This document shows, in pieces, positions 1 to 13,829 of a DNA stretch of 64,000 nucleotides. Source of the DNA: Streptomyces narbonensis (GTDB lineage: Bacteria > Actinomycetota > Actinomycetes > Streptomycetales > Streptomycetaceae). Each line of letters begins with the position of its first letter. The stretch's first letter is position 1. Under the pieces are notes generated by a model, which saw only the letters and a program-made list of their open reading frames with translations, was not told where the DNA came from and did not search any database. The translations under genes and the position numbers were made by a program. The stretch covers positions 1 through 64,000 of the forward strand of contig NZ_BMSF01000019.1 in NCBI RefSeq assembly GCF_014649015.1. The letters run 5' to 3'.

Positions 1-62
1 GCCTTTCAGCGCCGATGGTACTGCAGGGGGGACCCTGTGGGAGAGTAGGACGCCGCCGAACA
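1..62 (+). rRNA. rrf: 5S ribosomal RNA, 3' end (partial)
   Basis: The first ~62 bases match the 3' half of an actinobacterial 5S rRNA: the GGTACTGCAGGGGGGACCC stretch, the GGGAGAGTAGG loop and the terminal GCCGCCGAAC that would pair with the missing 5' end. The 5' part lies outside the window, so this is the distal end of an rRNA operon read rightward. The exact 3' nucleotide is uncertain by a few bases. Confidence 0.9.
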
Positions 63-66
63 ACCC

Positions 67-142
67 GCCCTTTTAGCTCAGTCGGTAGAGCGTCTCCATG
101 GTAAGGAGAAGGTCAACGGTTCGATTCCGTTAAAGGGCTCCA
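67..142 (+). tRNA. tRNA-Thr (anticodon GGT)
   Basis: The sequence folds as a full cloverleaf. The acceptor stem GCCCTTT pairs with AAAGGGC, followed by discriminator T and an encoded CCA. The D-stem is GCTC/GAGC, the anticodon stem TCTCC/GGAGA encloses loop ATGGTAA, and the T-arm is AACGG-TTCGATT-CCGTT. The loop gives anticodon GGT, reading the threonine codon ACC. It lies only 4-5 bases after the 5S rRNA and before a strong terminator, so it is probably co-transcribed and processed from the rRNA operon transcript. Confidence 0.93.
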
Positions 143-145
143 AAG

Positions 146-177
146 AAAAAGGCCCCGCCATTGGCGGGGCCTTTTTT
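146..177 (+). terminator. Rho-independent terminator of the rRNA/tRNA operon
   Basis: A 9-bp perfect stem, GGCCCCGCC (151-159) with GGCGGGGCC (163-171), has a 3-base loop, a preceding A-run and a following run of six T. It sits a few bases after the tRNA, as expected for the end of the rrn transcript. Confidence 0.9.
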
Positions 178-202
178 GCGTTGTCGTGGAGGGAATGGGG
201 AA

Positions 203-224
203 GACGGCCCCTTTCGGGGCCGTC
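203..224 (-). terminator. Hairpin terminator after osaC
   Basis: A 9-bp inverted repeat, GACGGCCCC (203-211) with GGGGCCGTC (216-224), has a 4-base loop and lies 8 bases beyond the osaC stop codon on the minus strand. There is no long U-tract, which is common for Streptomyces terminators. Confidence 0.65.
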
Positions 225-232
225 CTGGGGGA

Positions 233-2878
233 TCAGCGGTCGTCCGGCTCTCGGAGGCGCATCGCCAGGATGGCCATGTCATCGGAGGCGGGGGCCTGGG
301 CGAAGCGTTCGACCGCGCGGAGTACGCGGGAGGCGACCGCGCCGGCCGTCAGGCCCGTACACGTCTTGAGGACTTCGGCGAGGCCGTCGTCGCCCAGCAT
401 GCGGGTGCCTTCGCGGCGTTCCGTCACTCCGTCCGTGACGCAGAGGAGGACGTCGCCCGGGTCGAGCGTGATCGTCTCCTCGTAGAGCTCGAGATCCTCC
501 ATGACGCCGAGGAGCGGCTGGGGCTCGGCTGCTGGCTGGACGGTGCCGTCCTGGCGGAGGCGCAGGGGCAAGGGGTGGCCGGCGCAGACGACCTTCAGGA
601 TCGCGGAGCCGTCCTCCTGCGGGCGCATCTCGCCGTAGAGGAGGGTCAGGAAGCGGCTGCGGGCGCCCTCGTCGAGGATCGCGGCGTTGAGCCGCTCCAG
701 GACCGCCGGGCCGCCGAAGCCCTCGCGGGCGAGGAGGCGCAGGGCGTGGCGGGCCAGGCCTGTGACGGCCGCGGCTTCCGGGCCCGTGCCGCAGACGTCG
801 CCGATGGCGAATCCGTACGCCCCGTCGCGGATCGGGAAGAGGTCGTAGAAGTCACCGCCGACCTCGTTGCCCTCGCCGGCCGCTCGGTAGATGACGTCGA
901 CCTCGACGCCGGGGATCTCCGGGAGGCCGGGCGGGAGGAGGCTGCGCTGGAGGGACTGGCTGATCGCCACGCGCTCCGAGTACAGGCGGGCGTTGTCCAG
1001 GGCCAGGGCGGCTCGGCGCGAGAGGTCCTCGGCGAGCTCCAGGATCTCCTGGCGGAAGTGGTCCTCGGAGGGGCGGCCCAGGGTCAGCATGCCGATGACC
1101 CTGTTGCGGGCGACGAGGGGGAGGACGACCGTCTCGCCGGCTACCGCGCTCGCGGTGGCCAGGGTCGTGTCGATGCCCGAGGAGAGCGGGCTCGTGGGGT
1201 GGTCGAGGGCGCGGACCGAGGCGGAGAGCGCCGCGCGGTGGGCCGCGTCGCCGGGGGCCGTCCAGACCCTGGCGCCGGGCGTCGGCACCGGGTCGGGAGG
1301 GGCGATCGACGAGAGGAGCTCCTTGAGGCCGTCGATGCGGTCCTCGTCCTCGTGGAGCACGTACGAGAGGTACGGGTCCGAGGCCTGGTCGGCGATCGTG
1401 TAGACCGCGCACCAGGTGGCGAGGGTCGGGACCGTCATCTGGGCCATCAGGGCCAGGGTCTGGTCGCGGTCCAAGGTGCCGGCGAGGAGGTCGGACGCTT
1501 CGACGAGGAAGCTGAGGGAGCCGCGGCGGAGGCGTTCGAGCTCGCCGAGGCGGGCCGACTCGACCGCGAGCGCGATGCGGTCGGCGGCGAACTGGAGGCG
1601 CAGGGCCTCCTCGTTGGAATAGCGGTTCGCGGACTCGGCGGCGACGCCGAGGGAGCCCGTGAGGCGGCCCTCGACCTTGAGCGGGACGGTGACCACGGAG
1701 CGCATGCCGGTGGCTTCGAGGAGGGGGACGGCGCCGGGGACGGCGGCCAGGTCCTCGTGGACCGCGGGCATGCGGGCGGAGCCGTAGCGGCTGGCGCCGG
1801 TCTCCACGGGGACGCGGGCGAAGCGCTGTCGGGCGGCCGGGAGGCCGGTGGTCGCCCGGACTTCGAGCTCGGTCTCGTCGTCCGTGGCGAGGAGGAGGAA
1901 GGCGGCGTCGCCGTCGAGCATGTCGCGGGCGCGCTCGACCGTGCGCTGGAGGAGGCCGTCGAGGTCGTCGGGGGCGGGGGAGCCGATGAAGACCTCGAAG
2001 GGGTCCGCCGTGCGGCTCTCGGAGCCCGGTTCGGCGGCGGGGCGCTGCGGGGTCTGGAGGACGGCCCGTTCGTGTTCCCGTACGAGGAGGCAGACGGTGG
2101 AGGGTTCGCCGTGGGTGTCGCGGACCCGGAGGTGCGAGGCGTAGACGGGGATGACGCGGCCGTCGGCGCAGCGGATGCCGTAGCTGCCCTCCCAGCGGGA
2201 GAGGCGCAGGGCCTCGGCGAGGCCGGTGCCGATGCCGGGGGTGTGCGGCCAGGCGGCGAGGTCGCCGAGGGGCTTGCCGGTGACCTGGTCGGCCTCGTAG
2301 CCGAAGAGCTCGGTGGCGTCCTCGTTCCACGAGGTGACGGCTCCGCCGCGGTCGATCTGGGCGACGGCGACGCGGACGCGGCTCTCGGCGGCCGGGAGGA
2401 GGGCGTCGGGGAGGACGGGGCCGGCGGAGCGGGTGCCCACGGGGCGCTGGGGGAGGTCGAGGTGGAACCAGACGTGCTTGCGGGTGGGGGAGTAGTCGAC
2501 GCCCCACCGGTGGGCCAGGGCGGCGCAGAGCAGCAGGCCCCGGCCGTTCTCGCGGTCGGGGTTGCCGAGGGTGCGGCCGCTCTGGACGGGGATCTCGCGC
2601 TCGGGGTAGCGGTCGGCGACCTCGACGCGGATGCTGTCCTCGGAGCGGAGGCAGAGGACCTCGGCGGAGGTGCCGGCGTGGATGACGGCGTTGGTGACGA
2701 GCTCGCTGGTCAGGACGACGGCGTCGTCGACCAGCTCGGAGTGTCCCCAGCCCTGGAGGGTGTCCCTGACGAACGCGCGTGCGGCCGCGACGGACCGCCC
2801 GACGGGCTCGAAGCTGGCAGTCGCCCGCGCGGTGATCACAGCACTCCTCGTACGCGTCTCGACGCCCGGCTCTGCCAT
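233..2878 (-). CDS. osaC: OsaC-type multidomain SpoIIE phosphatase / anti-sigma kinase
   Basis: About 881 aa. Domains in order: an RsbW-like HATPase (residues ~15-140, SELVTNAVIHAG N-box), a PAS domain (~175-275), two GAF-like regions (~300-650) and a C-terminal SpoIIE/PP2C serine phosphatase (~670-881) with the metal-binding EVGGDFYD and SDDMAILAMR motifs. This combination, divergent from a poly-HAMP kinase and its regulator, matches OsaC of S. coelicolor, reported to modulate the osmotic-stress sigma factor SigB and help the cell return to the unstressed state. By analogy the N-terminal domain would act as an anti-sigma kinase and the C-terminal domain would dephosphorylate an anti-anti-sigma factor. 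ATG at 2878 is chosen because GGGAGGG lies ~10 bases upstream; an in-frame start at 2923 is possible. No membrane segment is seen. The family is certain; the osaC name rests on context. Confidence 0.85.
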   Translation of the reverse strand: MAEPGVETRTRSAVITARATASFEPVGRSVAAARAFVRDTLQGWGHSELVDDAVVLTSELVTNAVIHAGTSAEVLCLRSEDSIRVEVADRYPEREIPVQSGRTLGNPDRENGRGLLLCAALAHRWGVDYSPTRKHVWFHLDLPQRPVGTRSAGPVLPDALLPAAESRVRVAVAQIDRGGAVTSWNEDATELFGYEADQVTGKPLGDLAAWPHTPGIGTGLAEALRLSRWEGSYGIRCADGRVIPVYASHLRVRDTHGEPSTVCLLVREHERAVLQTPQRPAAEPGSESRTADPFEVFIGSPAPDDLDGLLQRTVERARDMLDGDAAFLLLATDDETELEVRATTGLPAARQRFARVPVETGASRYGSARMPAVHEDLAAVPGAVPLLEATGMRSVVTVPLKVEGRLTGSLGVAAESANRYSNEEALRLQFAADRIALAVESARLGELERLRRGSLSFLVEASDLLAGTLDRDQTLALMAQMTVPTLATWCAVYTIADQASDPYLSYVLHEDEDRIDGLKELLSSIAPPDPVPTPGARVWTAPGDAAHRAALSASVRALDHPTSPLSSGIDTTLATASAVAGETVVLPLVARNRVIGMLTLGRPSEDHFRQEILELAEDLSRRAALALDNARLYSERVAISQSLQRSLLPPGLPEIPGVEVDVIYRAAGEGNEVGGDFYDLFPIRDGAYGFAIGDVCGTGPEAAAVTGLARHALRLLAREGFGGPAVLERLNAAILDEGARSRFLTLLYGEMRPQEDGSAILKVVCAGHPLPLRLRQDGTVQPAAEPQPLLGVMEDLELYEETITLDPGDVLLCVTDGVTERREGTRMLGDDGLAEVLKTCTGLTAGAVASRVLRAVERFAQAPASDDMAILAMRLREPDDR

Positions 2879-3147
2879 GCTCGGTCTGTCCCTCCCACTG
2901 CCCGGTGGTCGTGCGCGCACCACACCGACCCCGCCGGGCGGACCGGGGTGGTTGGACAGCCGGATGCCAGGTTACTTACCTTCGCTGTCCGCGCGGATGC
3001 CGGTCGTCGCAGTTTCCGTCCTCCGGAGGTGGGGACGCTGTGCGAAGCTGCCGAACTGTTATCGCCTGGTTCGGTCGCGGTGAAACACTGGGCAGGCTAT
3101 CGGCGAGAGCCGGAAGCGTACGGTCGACCCCTTTCGGGAGGGACACG
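2879..3147. promoter_or_regulatory. Divergent promoter region between osaC and osaA
   Basis: These 269 bases separate two divergent genes and must hold both promoters. The less GC-rich patches at ~2970-2985 (TTACTTACC) and ~3055-3075 (ACTGTTATCGCC) are the best places for -10 elements. I see no certain -10/-35 pair and no clear SigB-type box. Confidence 0.4.
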
Positions 3148-8634
<5,487 letters not shown>

Positions 8635-8643
8635 CTCCGGTCG

Positions 8644-8675
8644 GGGGGCCCGCGCGGCATGTCGCGCGGGCCCCC
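8644..8675 (+). terminator. Hairpin between osaA and osaB
   Basis: A 13-bp perfect stem (8644-8656 with 8663-8675) encloses a 6-base loop ten bases after the osaA stop. No T-run follows. It suggests that osaA transcription mostly ends here and that osaB, whose start is ~250 bases further on, has its own promoter. Confidence 0.65.
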
Positions 8676-8928
8676 GGGCTTCGCTGACGGACTGTCGCCA
8701 GGGGGGTGTGAGCGGGCGGGATACGGGGAACCTTCTGGTCTCCCACCGCGTTTCTGCTACGTGCACAGTGACATCGCGGTGACAGGGTGTGGCGACGGGC
8801 GGGGTGCGGCTACGATGACCGGCACAAGGACGGACGGCGTTACGGAGTCGTCTTCTGGGGCGGCGCCCGGTGCTTCCCCCGGTCAGGGGGGCCGGGGAGA
8901 GCCGTTGCCGGGACGAGGAGGACGGGGC

Positions 8929-9603
8929 ATGGTGCAGAAGGCCAAGATCCTCCTGGTCGATGACCGGCCGGAGAATCTGCTGGCGCTGGAGGCCATTCTC
9001 TCCGCGCTCGATCAGACGCTGGTGCGGGCATCGTCCGGGGAGGAAGCGCTCAAGGCGCTGCTGACGGACGACTTCGCGGTCATCCTGCTGGACGTCCAGA
9101 TGCCGGGTATGGACGGTTTCGAGACGGCTGCGCACATCAAGCGGCGCGAGCGGACGCGGGACATCCCGATCATCTTCCTCACCGCCATCAACCACGGCCC
9201 CCACCACACCTTCCGGGGGTACGCGGCCGGGGCGGTCGACTACATCTCGAAGCCGTTCGACCCGTGGGTGCTGCGTGCCAAGGTCTCCGTCTTCGTCGAG
9301 CTCTACATGAAGAACTGCAAGCTGCGTGAGCAGGCCGCCCTGCTGCGGCTGCAGTTGGAGGGCGGCGGCGAGGGCGGCCACGGCAAGGAGTCCGCCGGGC
9401 TGCTCGCCGAGCTCTCCGCCCGCCTTGCTGCCGTGGAGGAGCAGGCGGAAGCGCTGTCGAAGCAGCTCGATGACGACTCCGCCGACGCGGCCGCGGTCGC
9501 CACCGCCGCCCACCTGGAGCGCAAGCTCACCGGGCTGCGGCGCGCCCTGGACGCCTTGGAGCCGGGTACGGGCGCCGCACCGACGCTGCCCGCCCAGACC
9601 TGA
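8929..9603 (+). CDS. osaB: OsaB-type response regulator with coiled-coil tail
   Basis: 224 aa. Residues ~1-125 form a CheY-like receiver: the acidic pocket is VDD near the N-terminus, the phospho-acceptor is Asp55 in ILLDVQMPGMDGF, and the conserved Lys lies in SKPFDP. Residues ~140-215 are Glu/Leu/Ala-rich and predicted to form a coiled coil. There is no DNA-binding domain, so output is probably by protein contact. OsaB of S. coelicolor is the partner of OsaA and is needed for growth and differentiation under osmotic stress. ATG at 8929 has GAGGAGG ~8 bases upstream; longer in-frame starts reach back to 8659 but would add a low-complexity Gly/Pro-rich stretch. Confidence 0.85.
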   Translation: MVQKAKILLVDDRPENLLALEAILSALDQTLVRASSGEEALKALLTDDFAVILLDVQMPGMDGFETAAHIKRRERTRDIPIIFLTAINHGPHHTFRGYAAGAVDYISKPFDPWVLRAKVSVFVELYMKNCKLREQAALLRLQLEGGGEGGHGKESAGLLAELSARLAAVEEQAEALSKQLDDDSADAAAVATAAHLERKLTGLRRALDALEPGTGAAPTLPAQT

Positions 9604-9749
9604 CGTACCGTCACGAGGAGTTGCGCCTCGTGACCCCGCGTCAGCTCCGGCCCCCGGCAGGGATGACACGATCGGGTGATACGGACACCCGTCCGCTCAA
9701 CGGCGGGTGAGAGCGGACAGCCCGTCCCCTCACCGGTAACCTCGACATC

Positions 9750-12575
9750 ATGGCTTCACGTACGTCCGGCAAGGGTTCTCAGGGCACGGCGGGCGCCGCA
9801 AAGCCGCGCGCCGGCCGGACGACGGCCGCCGCGAAGAAGGCGGCGCCCGCGAAGGCGCCGGCCAAGCCACCCGCCAAACCCGCGAAGAAGGCGGCGGCCA
9901 AGAGGGCCGCGCCCGCCAAGCGCGCGCCCGCGCGGAAGACCGCCGCGAAGAAGGCCCCGCCCCGCCCGGCGCCGTCGCCCACCGGAGGCGTGTACCGGCT
10001 CGTCCGCGGCATCTGGCTGGGCCTCGCCCACGCGGTCGGGGCGGTGTTCCGGGGGATAGGGCGCGGTGCCAAGGGCCTCGACCCCGCCCACCGCAAGGAC
10101 GGGCTTGCGCTGCTGCTGCTCGGCCTCGCGCTGATCGTCGCCGCCGGCACCTGGTCCAACCTGCGCGGACCGGTCGGCGACCTCGTCGAGATGCTCGTCA
10201 CCGGGGCCTTCGGCCGGCTCGACCTGCTGGTGCCGCTGCTCCTCGGCGCGATCGGTGTCCGGGTGATCCTCTACCCCGAGAAGCCCGAGGCCAACGGCCG
10301 GATCGTGATCGGGCTCTCCGCCCTCGTCATCGGCGTCCTCGGCCAGGTCCACATCGCCTGCGGCTCACCTGGCCGGGGTGACGGCACCGAGGCCATGCAG
10401 GACGCGGGCGGCCTCATCGGCTGGGCCGCGTCCCAGCCGCTCGTCTTCATGATGGGCGAGGTCCTCGCCGTACCCATGCTGGTGCTGCTCACCATCTTCG
10501 GCCTGCTCGTCGTCACCGCCACCCCGGTCAACGCCATCCCGCAGCGTCTGCGCGCCCTCGGTGCCCGGCTCGGCATCGTCGAGCCCGCCGACGACCCGGC
10601 GGAGGCCGAGGGGTACGAGCGGTACGAGGGATCCGACGCGTACGACGAGGAGTGGCGCGAGGCCCCGCCGCGGACCGCCCGACCCGTCCGGCGCCGGGCG
10701 AACGGCCCGGCGGAGCCGTACGACGTGGACCGGGCCGAGGCCGAGCTCCTGGAGCGGCGGGCCGGCCGGGCCCCGCGCAGCGCCGCGTCCGAGCCCTTCG
10801 ACCACGGCATGGACCCGGTGGACATCGCCGCGGCCGCGGCGGCCGCCCTCGACGGGGCCGTGCTCAACGGCATGCCGCCCTCCCCGATCGTCGCCGATCT
10901 GACCAAGGACGTCACCGCCGAGCGGAAGGCCGCCCTGGCCGCCGACGCGGAGACCGCCGGGGCCGTCGCCCCGGCGGCGCCCGTGCCGGGGGCGCGCGGG
11001 GGCGACAAGCGGTCCGGCGGGGGCGTGCCCGACCTGACGAAGCCCGCGCCCGAGCCGACCGATCTGCCGCCGCGGGCCGAGCAGCTCCAGCTCGCCGGCG
11101 ACATCACGTACGCACTGCCGTCGATGGACCTGCTGGAGCGCGGCGGGCCCGGCAAGACCCGGAGCGCGGCCAACGACCTCGTCGTGGAATCGCTCTCCAA
11201 CGTCTTCACCGAGTTCAAGGTCGACGCGGCCGTCACCGGCTTCACCCGCGGCCCGACGGTCACGCGGTACGAGGTCGAGCTCGGCCCCGCCGTGAAGGTC
11301 GAGAAGATCACCGCCCTGACCAAGAACATCGCGTACGCCGTGGCCTCGCCCGACGTCCGGATCATCTCGCCGATCCCCGGCAAGTCCGCCGTCGGCATCG
11401 AGATCCCGAACAGCGACCGAGAGATGGTCAACCTCGGGGACGTCCTACGGCTCGCGGACGCGGCGGGCGACGACCACCCGATGCTGGTAGCGCTCGGCAA
11501 GGACGTCGAGGGCGGCTACGTGATGGCCAACCTGGCGAAGATGCCGCACATCCTGGTCGCCGGCGCCACGGGCTCAGGCAAGTCCTCCTGCATCAACTGC
11601 CTCATCACCTCGGTGATGATAAGAGCGACGCCCGAGGACGTCCGGATGGTGCTCGTCGACCCCAAGCGTGTCGAACTCACCGCCTACGAGGGCATCCCGC
11701 ACCTGATCACCCCGATCATCACCAACCCCAAGCGGGCCGCCGAGGCCCTGCAGTGGGTGGTGAAGGAGATGGACCTCCGCTACGACGACCTGGCCGCCTT
11801 CGGCTTCCGGCACATCGACGACTTCAACCAGGCCATCCGGGACGGGAAGATCAAGCTGCCCGAGGGCAGCCAGCGCGAGCTCAACCCCTACCCGTACCTC
11901 CTGGTGATCGTCGACGAGCTCGCCGACCTGATGATGGTCGCGCCGAGGGACGTCGAGGACTCGATCGTCCGCATCACCCAGTTGGCCCGCGCCGCCGGCA
12001 TCCATCTCGTCCTCGCCACCCAGCGGCCGTCCGTGGACGTCGTCACCGGCCTCATCAAGGCGAACGTGCCTTCGAGGCTCGCCTTCGCCACCTCGTCGCT
12101 CGCCGACAGCCGGGTCATCCTGGACCAGCCCGGCGCCGAGAAGCTCATCGGAAAGGGTGACGGACTGTTCCTGCCGATGGGCGCCAACAAGCCCGTCCGG
12201 ATGCAGGGTGCCTTCGTCACCGAGCACGAGGTCGCGGCCGTCGTGCAGCACTGCAAGGACCAGATGACGCCCGTCTTCCGGGAGGACGTCACCGTCGGCA
12301 CCAAGCAGAAGAAGGAGATCGACGAGGACATCGGCGACGACCTCGACCTGCTGTGCCAGGCCGCCGAACTCGTCGTCTCGACGCAGTTCGGTTCCACGTC
12401 GATGCTCCAGCGCAAGCTGCGCGTCGGCTTCGCGAAGGCCGGCCGGCTGATGGACCTGATGGAGTCGCGGAACATCGTCGGACCGAGCGAGGGTTCGAAG
12501 GCGCGTGACGTGCTGGTGAAGCCCGACGAGTTGGACGGGGTGCTCGCCGTGATCCGGGGCGAGTCGGGTGCGTAG
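9750..12575 (+). CDS. ftsK: FtsK/SpoIIIE DNA translocase
   Basis: 941 aa. It pumps chromosomal DNA through closing septa, which in Streptomyces is most important at sporulation. The N-terminus (~1-75) is a Lys/Ala/Pro-rich histone-H1-like tail, followed by four membrane segments (~115-255), a variable Ala/Pro/Arg-rich linker (~265-440), and the motor domain with Walker A GATGSGKSS (Lys611), a Walker B DELADLMM region and the ATQRPSVDVVTG motif. The C-terminal ~65 residues form the winged-helix gamma domain (QRKLRVGFAKAGRLMDLME) that reads KOPS-type polar sequences. Length and order are normal for actinobacterial FtsK. It lies between the osa genes and the rodZ-like gene on the same strand. 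Confidence 0.97.
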   Translation: MASRTSGKGSQGTAGAAKPRAGRTTAAAKKAAPAKAPAKPPAKPAKKAAAKRAAPAKRAPARKTAAKKAPPRPAPSPTGGVYRLVRGIWLGLAHAVGAVFRGIGRGAKGLDPAHRKDGLALLLLGLALIVAAGTWSNLRGPVGDLVEMLVTGAFGRLDLLVPLLLGAIGVRVILYPEKPEANGRIVIGLSALVIGVLGQVHIACGSPGRGDGTEAMQDAGGLIGWAASQPLVFMMGEVLAVPMLVLLTIFGLLVVTATPVNAIPQRLRALGARLGIVEPADDPAEAEGYERYEGSDAYDEEWREAPPRTARPVRRRANGPAEPYDVDRAEAELLERRAGRAPRSAASEPFDHGMDPVDIAAAAAAALDGAVLNGMPPSPIVADLTKDVTAERKAALAADAETAGAVAPAAPVPGARGGDKRSGGGVPDLTKPAPEPTDLPPRAEQLQLAGDITYALPSMDLLERGGPGKTRSAANDLVVESLSNVFTEFKVDAAVTGFTRGPTVTRYEVELGPAVKVEKITALTKNIAYAVASPDVRIISPIPGKSAVGIEIPNSDREMVNLGDVLRLADAAGDDHPMLVALGKDVEGGYVMANLAKMPHILVAGATGSGKSSCINCLITSVMIRATPEDVRMVLVDPKRVELTAYEGIPHLITPIITNPKRAAEALQWVVKEMDLRYDDLAAFGFRHIDDFNQAIRDGKIKLPEGSQRELNPYPYLLVIVDELADLMMVAPRDVEDSIVRITQLARAAGIHLVLATQRPSVDVVTGLIKANVPSRLAFATSSLADSRVILDQPGAEKLIGKGDGLFLPMGANKPVRMQGAFVTEHEVAAVVQHCKDQMTPVFREDVTVGTKQKKEIDEDIGDDLDLLCQAAELVVSTQFGSTSMLQRKLRVGFAKAGRLMDLMESRNIVGPSEGSKARDVLVKPDELDGVLAVIRGESGA

Positions 12576-12881
12576 CGGAGGGATGACCGGGTAGGCGGTC
12601 GGCATCGGAGAGTTCGGTCGCCGGCCGCGTACCCCGACGGCACCCGTGTCCTCGATCGGCACCTTCGTGCCCTGGCGTACCCGATCGAGACCGGGCCGAG
12701 ACTCACTCGTAAGGGAACGGGGGCAACCGTTTCCCCTGGCCGTACGTCAAGTTGGACGGTGGGACAGATGGATGTCCCAGCCTCATGGCGTACAAACAGC
12801 ACCCGCCCGGTTGCCCCACCCTTTCGTACCACCCATAGACTGAACGTCCAGCAGGTGGCTACACGCTCGAAAGGCGCTCTC
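12576..12881. other. Intergenic region ftsK to rodZ-like gene
   Basis: About 306 bases without a convincing gene. A 7-bp inverted repeat TGGGACA/TGTCCCA (12760-12766 and 12773-12779) may be an operator or part of a hairpin. The promoter of the downstream gene should lie here; no clear -35/-10 pair is visible. A short open frame at 12646-12843 has no ribosome binding site or family signal and is not called. Confidence 0.4.
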
Positions 12882-13709
12882 GTGTCCATCGGCAACTCCC
12901 CCGAAGACGACCGGACGTTCCCGGCAGACGACCGGGACTCGATCGGTCGCGCTCTCCAGCAGGCCCGAATCGCCGCCGGTCTCACCGTCGAAGAGGTCAG
13001 TGCCTCCACCCGTGTCCGGGTCCCGATCGTGCACGCGATCGAGGAGGACGACTTCTCGCGCTGCGGCGGCGACGTCTACGCCCGCGGGCACATCCGTACC
13101 CTCGCGCGCGCCGTCGGTCTCGATCCGGCCGATCTGATCGAGCAGTACGACGCCGCCCACGGCGGTCGCCCCGCTCCCACCCCCGCCGCCCCGCTCTTCG
13201 AGGCGGAACGTATCCGCCCCGAGCCGCGGCGGCCCAACTGGACCGCCGCGATGGTCGCGGCGATCGTCGCCGTCGTCGGCTTCGTCGGTTTCACGATGTT
13301 CGACGGGAACGAGGCGCCCAAGGGCACCGCGACCGCCGACGGCGGTCCGGCCCCGGCGCCGGAGAAGGCGAGCTCCGCCGCCAAGCCGAAGCCGGTCAAG
13401 CCGGTGGCCCCCAAGCCCAGCGAGAGCGCGATCGCCGCGGTCCCGCAGGACAAGGTCACGGTCAAGCTCACGGCCGTCGACGGCAAGAGCTGGATCTCGG
13501 CCAAGGCCGAGGACGGCAAGCTGCTCTTCGACGGCCTCCTTTTGGAGGGCGAGTCCAAGACCTTCCAGGACGACGAGCGCGTCGACCTGGTCCTCGGCAA
13601 CGCCGGTGCCATCGAGCTCTACGTGAACGGCAAGAAGGTCGAAGAGAAGTTCGAATCCGGTCAGGTCGAGCGGCTCACCTACACCAAGGGCGACCCCGAG
13701 GCCGGATGA
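12882..13709 (+). CDS. RodZ-like helix-turn-helix membrane protein
   Basis: About 275 aa. An N-terminal Xre-type helix-turn-helix domain (~20-90, GRALQQARIAAGLTVEEVSA) is followed by a charged linker, one transmembrane helix (~120-140), an Ala/Pro/Lys-rich periplasmic stretch and a C-terminal DUF4115 beta-domain (~185-270, EGESKTFQDDERVDL). This is the RodZ architecture, which ties the MreB cytoskeleton to the wall synthesis machinery in rods. In Streptomyces, where MreB acts mainly in spore walls, the exact role is less clear. GTG at 12882 is chosen from the AAAGG upstream; GTG at 12855 is an alternative. The next gene on the same strand is rimO, 120 bases on. Confidence 0.85.
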   Translation: MSIGNSPEDDRTFPADDRDSIGRALQQARIAAGLTVEEVSASTRVRVPIVHAIEEDDFSRCGGDVYARGHIRTLARAVGLDPADLIEQYDAAHGGRPAPTPAAPLFEAERIRPEPRRPNWTAAMVAAIVAVVGFVGFTMFDGNEAPKGTATADGGPAPAPEKASSAAKPKPVKPVAPKPSESAIAAVPQDKVTVKLTAVDGKSWISAKAEDGKLLFDGLLLEGESKTFQDDERVDLVLGNAGAIELYVNGKKVEEKFESGQVERLTYTKGDPEAG

Positions 13710-13829
13710 TCCCTCCGGATCCGTCCGAACCCGGCGGATCCGGTGCCGTGACCACGGCGATGTGACCTCTGTCGCGCAGGTGAACCCTGCGCGACGGGGG
13801 AACGGCCGGGACGAAGTAGTCTTGAGCTC